NCBI GenBank assembly: GCA_907165065.1 | Contig: OU015543.1 | Coordinates: 8,063,501 to 8,127,500, forward strand | Direction: 5' to 3' | DNA: 64,000 nt | Origin: Caprimulgus europaeus | Taxonomy: Eukaryota > Chordata > Aves > Caprimulgiformes > Caprimulgidae | Shown here: positions 48,907 to 61,200 of the stretch, piece after piece | How the letters are laid out: every line of letters begins with the position of its first letter | Position numbering within the stretch: the stretch's first letter is position 1 | The notes under the pieces: model-generated | Told to the model about the DNA's origin: nothing | Database searches by the model: none | Seen by the model: the letters and a program-made list of their open reading frames with translations, nothing else | Program-made: the position numbers and the translations under genes

Positions 48907-50580
48907 GCAGCATATCACATTCACCAGAGAGCAGATGATTTACCTTCTCCTCAGCAGAGGTTTGTCACTCTGCAAATGCTCAACGCAGTGTCTGAGGAGC
49001 TGTGTGATGCTGAAGTGCTGCAAGGAAGAAAACCTGCCAGCATCACTTAACCCAGGGAAAATGGGGCATTTCAGGATTTGCAAAGCCTCATGAAAATGTC
49101 CCTCTTTCAAGATAAAGCCAATGTCAAAATGCCGGTGATTTAATATTCAGTTTACCTAAGTAAAGAAAAAGACAAAAGAGAAAAATTTCAGATGACAGAA
49201 AAAAAATCAAGAAAGTTAATTAAAGATTAAAAGATATTAAAATATTTTTCATTTTACTGGTTTCAAGTTAAACTTAATTGGCACAGTTAACTTTAATTAC
49301 TGTAACATGCAATTCTTATTTAGTAAAGTTTATGCATAATCTTGTAAAACCACTGTGTAGTTACTAACTTTGCAGATGACAAAATACTATACTAGAGCTG
49401 TATTACCAGCTGAAAGTACTGACACATTTTTCCATCTTTTTAGGCACCAAATAGCATTGTATCTTTTATTTTTTTAAATATTGTGAAGTCATGAAATAAA
49501 GTTAAACAGCAGCAGAATATCTGAAAAGTTGAGTTGTTCAACTGTCTACAGAAAATCTCCCTTTTCAGTACTTAGGTTTTAAGAACTGTTATATACTAGA
49601 ATGTAAACATGGGTTTAGTTTTCCCCAGAGATAATTTTCTTGCATGCCATACATTGAAGCTCTCGTTAGCTTAATTTTGTGTTGACCTTACAAATCCTAT
49701 AAAATAAAAAAAGGACAATCTGTATGACATTTGCAAAATGGTTATTTATATTCAAGACAACCTATAAGCCCACCACCAAAAAAACCCAGCACTGGTCAGA
49801 AGCCACATGATTTTTCTTACAGTGTCATACTCGGGCTGAGCTTCAGCGTCTTTCTGCAGCTTGCAAGGGACACGTCCTTCCCCGCTCTGAAGATACATTT
49901 TGCCCTGTTTTGGGGCTTTTACAAAGACTGAAACAGTCTTGCTTGTAAAGGGATCCTTCCTTCCTTCTCCTTTTCTCTGCATTAACACACCATGCCTAAG
50001 GTTTAACTGCTTTTTTTCTGTATTACTCATCGGATTGTAGAATAATGTCAACTTTATTTGCATTCTAGAAAGCAATATTGCAATGACAGTAATAAGAAAG
50101 AAAATCTTAAAACTTGACTGAGATTTCAACGGGAACAACACATTTGGTGTTTTTTTGTTTAAAATTACTGTACACCTAGCAGTAACTACTGTTTAAATAG
50201 GGTGTAGAGTCATTGTGAAACTCCAGAGCTTTTTTACTTCTGGTTTCACTGAATTTTTTGGTTTTCCTTTCCAGGTATCTTCAGTATCTTCAGATGTCTG
50301 AAGCCGATTTTTATGTTTTGTAAGAAAAGGTATTTTCTGCTAAGAAGGGCCCAAACTATTACAGGAAAACATTTTGAATCAAAGGTAGGTGACTTCCACA
50401 GTACTGGAATGGATCTTGTAAAGCATTTCCTTTTAAGCCGAGTTAATCAAAACCAGCCCCAGATCTCTTTTTCTCAAGACCAGCCCATCCCTCATAGAAA
50501 CATGCTTTCTTCCAGCATACAAAAGATGCTCATACTTGATGCATAAAAATGCAAAGTTGCTTGCTTATCAGAGTTCAAAT
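48907..50580 (+). pseudogene. TEFM: TEFM remnant, mitochondrial transcription elongation factor
   Basis: TEFM binds the mitochondrial RNA polymerase and keeps it processive. At its syntenic place (opposite strand, between ADAP2 and ATAD5) two blocks resemble the human protein. Block A, 48907-49140, reads PSPQQRFVTLQMLNAVSEEL (human SSEQQASILHVLNTASTKEL) then PRENGAFQDLQSLMKMSLFQ (human HRENFGPFQNLESLMNVPLF). A TAA lies between these parts at 49048-49050, and another ends the block at 49141. Block B starts at an intact acceptor (TTTCCAG, exon from 50275) and reads MSEADFYVL (human MPKADFYVL), then a TAA at 50321-50323. In another frame from 50364 follows GKHFESKVGDFHSTGMDLVK (human GKHFELMIGDSRTSGKELVK), ending at a TAA at 50544. 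About 45 residues between FYVL and GKHF are missing, as is the central part corresponding to human SIVFGTRRIAWAHLD. A relic AATAAA lies near 50577. Retained position, orientation and an intron border argue for a decayed original gene rather than a retrocopy. Confidence 0.78.
49752..50141 (-). other. Unexplained open frame opposite the TEFM remnant
   Basis: A 129-codon open stretch on the minus strand. The middle (KDPFTSKTVSVFVKAPKQGK, then CKLQKDAEAQPEYDT) has ordinary coding-like composition and is followed by a donor-like GACACT|GTAAGA. The first ATG in the hydrophobic lead lies well inside. I do not recognise the protein and cannot call it a gene. Confidence 0.2.
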
Positions 50581-50599
50581 AAATAATCACAAGTAGATT

Positions 50600-52244
50600 A
50601 TCTTCCATCAAACTAGCTTGAGTTGTTTTTATGTGGTAATTGCACACAAGTATCTTATCAAGAAGTGAAATACTTGAATTCCACCTTACCGTTTGGACTC
50701 CTTTTGGATACCATAGCCTGGAGATTCTATGAAAAAAAAATCTTAAGCCAATTATTAAAACAAAAGTTCACTTCAAAAGGTGGTAGATTGCCTCCCACTG
50801 ATTTCTAATTAGTTTTTTAAATTACCCATGAATTTCCTAAAACAATAATACTTTATAGGGCCCATTCCCATGTACCAGTTTATGTAGGTCCTATTGTAAT
50901 CTGGTTAGATTGAGACTGCCTTTATAAAGCCGTGAACAGATACACTTTTACTTTGTGGTTTTTGTTTTTTTTTAAAAAAGTATTTATTTTTACAAAAATG
51001 TACAGGAGTTGCTTAGACCATTGACATAGCAATACAGCCCAGTAAGATTTTAACAGCCACCACTTTATTTCATTATTCTGTGATAATTCTGGGCTTCTGA
51101 AAGAGTAAGCTATAAAGATTATCTACAATGCAGAACCTTAGAATAATTTACTGCTTTCATAAATATTTCTCATTCCTGAACATCTTAAAGACATGAAAAA
51201 TATAAGATGAGAATAGAATGTACCAGGAAACAGCCTTCCTTATTATTACAGATACACTGAGTTAAGTGGAGTACCATTGCATGGTACCAATCTGACTCAG
51301 TCTCAGGAAGAGAAACAGTCCAACTGCAATATAAATGCACAAAAGTACATGGTTGAAATATTTCCAGTTAAGAAACACTTGATCATCATCTTTATGGACT
51401 GAAAACATTGTTTTAGCAAATTTATTGTTGTATAAAAACAGATTCAATCACAAATAATCAAGCTGAAGTCTTGTCAAATACAAAATGAAGTATAAAAATA
51501 GAACACAATATACAAGACTAGAAGTAGTTAAATATTACTGAAACAAAAGTAACACTGGGGTAATTGTTATTTACAAAATCTTGTCTAATCTCTGAGACCA
51601 TCTTGAGCTACAGTAAGCATTTCTCTACCTTTTTAGGAGATTAACATGCAGATCTGACAGCTGTAAATAACAAAATTAAACCAATGTATACGAATATATG
51701 TACAGTGAGGCACTGTGCTTTGTAATAACTTTGTTACCCAGTTGTTATTGTGAAGAGTTGGTGTTACTAATTTATATTTTAGATGACTAGTTACATCCCC
51801 TCTGTGCCCCCTCCCACCCCAGGTTACTTCACACTTAACTGTAAATGCAGAAAGAAACAAACTTATTTTAATAAAACAGCCTTCTCAGAAAAAAGCAACT
51901 TTGCTGTTGAAGTTGTGACAGTTGCTCATTACAAAAGACTTCTTGCTATGTGACACACAAACTACAGAGGAAGAGAGTATGAAGTAGTCCCCATTGATTA
52001 GTTTGTGCATTTAATATTTAATATTATAAATGCACTTATTGGACAAGCACCAAACCAACCCACATTTCAGTTGTGGAGAGCAATATCATGACAATAGATA
52101 TATACATTTTTTTAAATACTTATAGAAATTTAATATACAAATGGCTCTGAATATACAATAAAATAATATGTTTTTTTTAAAAAAAAATCAAACTATGGTG
52201 AGAATACCACCATTAGGCACAACATATTTCTGGTGTTAGCAGTT
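50600..52244 (-). other. ATAD5: ATAD5 3' UTR and convergent spacer
   Basis: AT-rich sequence between the ATAD5 stop codon and the end of the TEFM remnant, with which ATAD5 is convergent. AATAAA on the minus strand occurs at 51421-51426, 51064-51069 and 50983-50988, so the transcript end is uncertain. No exon or RNA gene recognised. Confidence 0.5.
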
Positions 52245-55200
52245 TTAAGGGAAGTCCAGAGACAGACCATTTATCATTTGTCTGGGTATTTCGAGATGAA
52301 TCCCTTCAAGATAATGCAAGAACCTACAAAAAGAAAAGTGACTATAAGAGGACAAAGTTATTTCCAAATATAAGACAACATTTTTATTCTTTAGAGAGAA
52401 AAACATTCACGTTTCTTGTCTAGAACTACTTGAAAAAATATTTTAATAAAATTCTTAATTCCTTTGTTTATTGAAATGTAGCAAGACTTAGGAAAACCAA
52501 AACTTACCTTCTTTTAGTCTTCCCTTGCTCTTTAAGCTTCTCAGACCTACAGATACTGCGAAGAGTGGGGAGGTATTCAAGTATGCTGGCTTGCTTATTA
52601 CCCAGGTTTAAAGGACTTCTGGAAAATACAGTTCTGATGACTGCCAGCCTCTTTTGTGCTTTTTTCTGTATGCTAAAATGGAGAATGAAGCTTTATTGTT
52701 TCTTGTTCAAGAATGTGCAGTCTCTATTTTGTTCCTTTAAGATTAAATCTACTGGTTTAGAACTGTTAAACATAGCGATATCCAAAATTGCATCCCAATG
52801 GATTAGATGCCTGCAACTTCTAATCATGTGCACCACAAAGCTGCACTCAGACAGAAACATGTGGACAGTGGTTTGTTTGACCAATGCTCTTAGCTTAACT
52901 ATGGAGTCTAATCTGGGGACATCTTCACAATCTAGTTATGTATGTGAGGTTTAGTACATCCGTCAGACAATGTAACTGAAAGCATCTGTGGTCTTCAAAA
53001 ATAAAAAGCATCACGATTGGTGTTTGCCTGAATGTCAGTATCAGATCCAATGGATAACTCATGACATATTGGCCAAACTTGGTCACAGGTTAGACTGTTA
53101 GATCCATTCTGACATTGCTCCTCTGGGTACCAACTTACAGAAATTAGAGTAATCTATTTTCCTATTCAGACACTTGAATAGGTTTTATTCACCTCCTATG
53201 CCAATTTATGTATGATGACTTGTTTATGTCAAAAACAACCTTCCATATCCACACTTCCTAGCAGCAATGTATTCTTTGATCTTTTATAATATATAAAAAA
53301 AAAATGCAATAACTTTGGTCTGAATTTTGTTAGATCTTCGCCAGGCAACACCTACACATTTAATACAGGCTGAATGACCAGGCACTGGATGAAAAATGGG
53401 CATGTCTAATACTTGCAGAATCCATTTCAGTCCATCCATCTGTCTTGAAAAAGCCATTCCTTTAGGTTTTTTATATTCTTTTGGGGGTGGAGGTGGTGTT
53501 TGTTTGTTTTTAAAGTAAATAGCATAGATTAAGGCTGCCATTCCTCAACAATATTACAGTCAGGCTATTCAAACAAGAAAAGAGATTGCCAAGCAGTTAA
53601 TTTACACTTACACAAGCAAAGTGAACAACATATTCCAGTGTTTTGAGACATACTGACAACACTCATATTGGTATGGATGTTATACATAGTACCTGAAACA
53701 GTCCTACAGCCTGTGAAATGCTTTTCTTGACAAATACCTGCATTATATTCCAGAAATATTAGCAAAGTCTTACCTTGAATCAGCCGACTGACTGAAAGAT
53801 ACAAAATTTCTTGTGTCTGAAATATGCAAAGTAAGTCCCTCCAGTTGATCACTTTCAGGTGTTTTACTGGTACTCAAAGAGGATTCCAAGTTTTGTGAAA
53901 TATTAACAGAACATTTGTTAAAACTGAGCGCTTCGATAGCCGCCTTTATTTCACAACAGCTCTGGGAACTGCACCAATCAGTATTTTCTATACTGAATTC
54001 ATCACAAAGACCATTTTTGATTTTGCCATTTGTCCAATTAAATCCTTCATCTTTAGAAAACTCCAGTGGTTCCTTGGTGTTAGTGTTTACACAGCAATCC
54101 AAGAAAGACATGTTCTCCACAAATTCAGTCAGTGAATTCAGACACTGAGAAACAAGAGCAGACCTTTTCTCATTTGCTGAGGTTTTAGTTTTAATTTCTT
54201 TTTCTTCTTTATTAATCAACAATTTTGATTCCTCTTTATTCACTTCAGCACATGATGTAGGACTATCTGATGGCAAAGTTATGAATTCAGCTGAATAGTT
54301 CAGTCCAGTATCAAATAAGTCACTGTCATCCAATGTATCAAGCCTTTTCCGGTTCCTTGTCTTTTTAGACTTTTTTCCAGGGCCACTTTTTCTAGAGCAA
54401 TAACTGTTAGTAGATTTGTTTTTCAAAGAAACTATGGTAGTCCTTTCAAGTACAGAGTTAGAGGCTTCAGATTGGTTTGAAAGAATTTGCACTGGTAAGG
54501 GAAGAATAAGTTCAAGATTATTATATATAAAATCCACTTTCTTCATCTGGAATTCTGTGAGAAGCTGCATCAATTTATTCCACTTCTCCATGGTTGTGAT
54601 TTTGTGCTGTAAAATAATAATAATGAAAAATGTATTAATACATTTAAGTATTTTTAAAAATAAAAGTATTATTACAGAAAATCTCATACTCCTGGCTTTG
54701 TGTTTATGAGGCAAGGGACTATATTGCTTCCAGGAGACTGCCCCAGTTCAGATTTTGCTTAGTAACAACAGAATCTCCTAATTTCTACAACAAACCTTTT
54801 CAAGAGATTTATTTATAAGAAGATGCTATTCATAGTGACAATTACACTCAATTATCTGGCAATCATTCAAAGTATTAGCTAGTCAGCTACAAAAATACCT
54901 TAAGAAATGTAAACAAATCTTCTGAAGGCAACAGGATATTCTTAAGGCCAAGCAATGTCTCTACACAGCCTGTATCACATTTTGGAAACTCCTGAAGACG
55001 TGCATCAGCTTGAGAAAAATCAATCTTGGAATCAGTAGTCTTTCCAGAATGAATTACATGATCTGCTTTATTTGTCTCATCTCCTTCTGCACAAAGATAA
55101 CATGCTTTATTTGCAAAGAAAAAGTTGCATCATTAATTTTTGATTTTTCCCCTCTTTGCCTCAATTCATTTTATAAAGGATACCTTCACTGTTGCCTCTT

Positions 55201-58200
55201 GCTGCAGTTCTGAATGAATATAGCAGTTGAGATTAGTCATCCTCATATATCATCCCCATTTCATCTCTTTAAGTGTTACCAACTTGCCCACTCTCCCTTC
55301 TTAGCAAGTAACCATTTGAAAGGGTCTGTTCTTCCTTTCACTCCCCACTAGTCTCTCTATCGCTCTCTCACATGCTGTCTCACACACTGATGCCTGTTGA
55401 GGATTCTCTTCCTCTGTCCTTTGGGACCAAGTTCTTACCCTTGCTGCCTGCTTACTAGCTGTCCAGTTTTTCTCCTTTTTTCAGTTCTGCTTCTTCTAGT
55501 GAATTACCTACAAGTCAGCTAAGTGGATAAAGAACTGCGAACTCCAAGTTGAAGGGAAACTACTACTGGCTCCCTGCTCTGCCCAATTTTGCTACTCAGA
55601 GAGGAAAGGGAGATAATTAAGTACCATAATGACAGGTAATAAAACAGGTGCAATAAAAACAAGGCTTTGAAGTGGACAAAAAATCTCCACCACAAAACCC
55701 TACCCAAATGTTTAGGAGTCTTACAGAAAGTTACCATCTATTCATACATGTCTAAGAATGGTTTGATTTAATCAAATTTGTGTTAAGATGGAGAATTTTT
55801 TTTTACATTAAATTAAAATCAACCTACCATGATGCGCCAAACATTTGTCTTTCAAACATCCACCTCCACTTCTAACCCAAAATTGTAAGTAGAGAACACT
55901 TTGTCTGATATCACAGTTATTTGTAGTTAAGAGAGCAGCTAAGTCTTTTACATCTGTTCGTAGATTCTCAGCCAGACATAGCACTTGAAGATAGCTAGCA
56001 GCATTCATCTAAACAAAAGTGAGACAAAGACCACTGAAAACAGCTCTTCGCAATCAGACTGCAGGAAGTCACACAAAACCAAATTATGCTATTTATGCTT
56101 GCAGTACATTTTTCCTTTTAATACAGAAGATTAGTTTATTAAATCAGATTACAGTTACATTAAAACCTCTATGGAAAAGCAGAATAATGTGCCAAATCTA
56201 AACAGTCCACAGAGAACTAAGTTAAATTTAGAAATTAATTAAAACCAAACAAAACATATTTTGCCTGAAACATTTTTGTTCCTGAATCCACATACTCCTT
56301 GGTTCTCATCACCAGTGAGCAGGTTTTAGTGAACTTTAAAGGTTTTTCTTTCTTTCAACTCTGCAATTTTCTGGCAGCCAAAAAGATTTTCAATTTATCA
56401 TTAAAAAAATTCCCCTTCTGAAAAGTTAATTCCTTATGGTTCTCATTTATTTCAGTTTTTCATATAATACATAATTGCAAATAAAACTATTTCCTTAGAG
56501 AATACTAGTGTTTACATTAAAGGAATAACCCATAATATTTCTAGAATAGTTCCTATACTTTTTAAGGAGTGAACCAATACTGGCATAATCAGCCTTCAGA
56601 TCAGAACTATTAGATACATCATCTATGAAAGTATTTACTACATCCTAAAATCTAAATTAAGTGAGGAAGTGATGTTCTTATTATAATTCTCTGAAATACC
56701 AAATGATTAAGAAAATAAATCTTCCATGCTAGTAAAGAGAGTTCTACATGTAAAGATAAATACATCCTAGACACCCTTGCATAAACTCCCCCCCCCAAAA
56801 CAGTCTTCTGATTAAACAGATATTACATCAGATAAATATAAACCTACACCAACATTTAAATTTCATATTTAAGTTAGCTGACAATTACTTGCTTAGGTTG
56901 TATCTGTATTTGCAAACACAGACTTACCAAGGAAGGAGTTCTGAAGTTGATCTCTTCAAAATAGCCATCAAACAGTAAGCTGAATGTTGGATCTATACAA
57001 AGAGATTTCAGTGAACTGTCACATCATCACATTAAAAGCTAATTATTTTCTTTACCCATTAGAGCAGCCAGTATCTTTATTCAAATATTAAAATACTTGC
57101 TTTATAATCTCAAGTTATTTAATTTTACACTTAGGAGCGTTAAGCAACTATCACCATTTAAACCAACTTATTAAAAAAGGCCCTTCTGTCTGTAAAGCCC
57201 AATTACTGTAACAAACACTACTCACCATTGGTAGTAAGAATTACAGGTCTCTTTGCAGTTGCCATGAATGTCTTTATTGCATTTAGAAATCCTGCATCTT
57301 CATCAAATATTATATCTACCTATAGAAAACAAATGAAGTGCAAAATATTAACAGCTTTATCGATAGCTCCAAGCTGTGAATGCAGTAATACTGTTAATGA
57401 CTGAGTACGACTCAACATTCATCCAGATGCGATGACAGTACACGTGCTTCAAGTAAAGTTCACTCGTTAGCACACAACACTGCGATCAGTCTCTTCTGTG
57501 CTGAAGCTTACAAAATCACAGACTGGTTGAGGTTGGAAGGGTTCTTCCAGAGGTCAATATGTCCAACCTCCCTGCTCAAGCTGGGGACCCTGGAGCAGGT
57601 TGCCCAGGACCATGTCCAGGTGCCTTTTGAAGTCTGTTTTTATCTTTTTAATGGAACTGCATCAGTGATCTGTAGGATCAACCCACATATTTGACAACAT
57701 TGCTATACCTCCTTTATTTATTTAAAATTACATTCTTGGCTGCAATTCTGTATTCTTAGTTAAAGACTCAAAAGATATTTTTGAACAAGAGGTTAAAGAA
57801 GAGAACTTAACATAGGCTTATATATTGCAATTACTGAGGTGTTAATAGTGACTTTTAATGTGTCTCAGTGCATGTAAATAGTGTAAAATTATAAGCTGAC
57901 ACTTTTGGCATATAAAAGGAATTAAATTAGCAAAATCCTGCAAACTGTTCCAACAGTGATCAACTGTTGATAGATGATAGTTTCTTCATCTTTTAAAATA
58001 ACTTTGTAAAATAATGATCTATGGTTAAAAAAGTACTCATGGGGATAAAATCATCAAACACTGAATTAATTTTTAAGAAGTTGATAATCCCCACACTTGA
58101 ATCTACCTAAGGGAAAAACCAAAAAGTTAAATTCTTTAAACACAATGAAAGGATGTCTTGCTCACATCAATATATTTCACGTTAGTTTTACCTCTTCAAA

Positions 58201-61200
58201 AAGAATGAGAGATGTTGCACTTTTTCTGTTGGGTTCTCCTCCTTCTACTTCTTTGTTTATTGACTTAATTGGAGCATCTTTCTTTACTTCATGTGAATGC
58301 TGGGTATTTCCTGCAGATGGGTGAAGAATTGAGCAGGAAGTAAAGGAGGACTGAAACCACTTAATATGCATTCTAGACACTGGTTTCAAAAACACCCCAT
58401 GTATAAACTGATTCATCTACACTGATGCAAAAACTTGGAAATCTGACCTACATCCTTTTCTGCTGTTTCCTGTTAAAAAAAAAAAGAAGCAACAAATATG
58501 CTGGCAATTCAACAGTGTTTGGTGAAGGGCTGACTATTTGTAAAATTAATTCTGCACCTAATTTGTTTGTGACCTATGATGTCTCAGGGGCACAGAGTAG
58601 ACGCAAGTCCTTCAAAACAATACAATACAATAGCCTGAAAAGACAAGGACTAGACTCAATTGCCCCAGTTCAACTGAGCACCTTGCTCATGCATTCCTCT
58701 GTACTGTCCATGCAAAAATACCAGTTGTCCCAATTTATTATTTCCTTTCGAAAAACCTGTCTTAAAGACTTCCTGATCCCATGAAACATTTGGAAATATA
58801 CTTTTCAATATTAAGAGACTCAAAAGATTTCAGTGTGCCCTTCTGTGTATTAAGATCTACAGCCCGTAATCAAATGTTTATTGGCTTTCCAGGACCTCTT
58901 AATTCTGTGGCAGTGATTTTGATATAAATACACACACACACACACACACAAAACACCTAGCACAATGACCATTCCACACCAGTATGAAAGCCCCTGAGGT
59001 AATATAAAAGTGTGTTTTTCTAGAGACAGTTTTCAATTAATCTTCTCTTACCTAAATGCTCTGAAAAAAACCCCCAAACTTAAAATAAGGAAAGCCTACT
59101 GAACTTCAGATGGTCTGTATCTCCTGTCTGTATTACTCCTGTACTAGGGAGTAACGACTACTTCCTATGAAAAGTGTATCTGAGATGCAGTAAGTAATTC
59201 TTGCCAACAGTTAGTGTGTAATAAACATTTCCATCTCCAAAGGTAACTAATTACTAAATAGTGAAACTTACCTTTATTTTTCTCTTGAGATGTTACTGTT
59301 CCCTCATTACCTTTATGTTTGGATGAAATTTTGAAATAGTTTGCAAGTGTTTTAGGGGGTAAGCTTCGTTTTAATCCTGCTCCTTTTGGTGACAGTGGAG
59401 GTTTTCTAGGTGAAATAACTTTCTTCGGAGAATATATTTTTTCTGCAAGATATGTTTTATATTAAACTTAAGCTGGAAATGTAACCTCAAACTGACATTT
59501 CTCAGGCAAATTTACAGCAAATCACAGTTTTGTATCTAGTATAGGACAGGTTTACTGTGCTGATTTTTGCTTATTTTACTTTTCTCCTGTTACAGGGAAT
59601 GTTTTCTGTTCAACTTCCTATCCAAGTGTCATAGCACTTACTCCACCACGACAAAAATAACTGAAGATAATAAAAAGTCAGTCATTTTGATAAAGTCATT
59701 ATTTCATTTAGTATGTAGTTATGTTAACCAACACAGCATTTCTTCTTATGTCCAGATTAAAAAAGATTAGCAAATTTCAGTTTAACAACTGATGTCTAAA
59801 ATTTGTTTTGGGAACTCAGTTCCTAAAAAAACCCCAGCAAAACAATCCAAAAAACCCCACCAAACAAACAAAAAAACCCCAGATATAACTATGAAACTTA
59901 CTTGGTGACTTGGCACTGCTACAACTGTTAAAAAAGCAAGGCTTATGTGCATTAATGCCTTTTTTGTCCACTTGATGAGACTGAGTAGCTTCTTTTAGTT
60001 GGGACAGTATCTGTCTACCACTACGCTGGCAAGAAGCATTGACTTCAAATATCTGCAATGGTATTTAATTTACATTAAAAAAAATAGACATCTTGTATTA
60101 CAAATGCTTTTGTATCACTAGTTACAAATAAGAAAAATGGCACTGAGGAAAGGACTCCACAAACCTTAAAACCAAGCTCCTGAGCACAGGCATATACTGC
60201 AGCAGTTTTCCCCACTCCTGGTGGGCCAGTTATCAGAACTGTATTGCAAAGGCTAGTCTCCTCCTCAGTATCAGATTTATTATCTTTAAAGTCAAGACTG
60301 TCCAAAGAATCTGTAGAGTTATTTAAAAGAAAAGAAAGAATTGTTCAAACCATTATCAGTTCATGTCATTTTTATGCCCACTTTAACAGAGAGAAGCTAT
60401 ATATATTATTTTTAATTCTATTGGCACCTTGATGCTCTTTGTCCTCCTTTTCCCCTTTCTGATTTCTTTTTTCTTCCCAATCAGCTCTTTTTTTCCATTC
60501 TTTTAACCAACTATAAAAAGAACAGAACAAAAACAAAAAATTACTGCTGAATAAAGTGAACCAAATTCAGATGGAACAGAACATAAAATGATAGGACATC
60601 AGCCACTTGCTGTGCCTCTCAGAAACTTATCAAGTCCTTTCAGATTAAAAAAATAAGTTGTTGTTTGTTTGATTCTTTTGTAAAAATGATTCCTCCTTCA
60701 TTCGCTGTTCTATTAGTTGATTGGTAGCAAACTACTTAAACTGTGGAAAATACTATATAATTCATAATTTAGTGCTGTTTGTCAGATGGATCTTTAAATT
60801 CTGCTTAAAAGCCACAACAATAACTTAAAACTCACACAAAAAATTTAACTGAAAGCACAATGTATTAGATGGACTTGAGCGCTAAATTACTGTCAAAAGC
60901 AGAGGCAGTGCATCAAGATCAGGATCAAGCATGCTTGTAGGGAGGTATAGACAAGGACCAGTAAGTTGCTATCTCTCATTCATAGTGTGTACGCCTAAAT
61001 AACCTGACAAAAAGTAATTTTTACTAAAATTATAAGGGCATTAGTTACTTAAGTATTTCATTCTATTCCACAGCCGAATCATAGTATCATAGAATGGTTT
61101 GGGTTGGCAGGGACCTCAAATGTCACCCAGTTCCAACCCCCCTGCCATCAGCAGGGACACCTTCCACTAGACCAGGTTGCTCAAAGCTTCATCCAAACTG

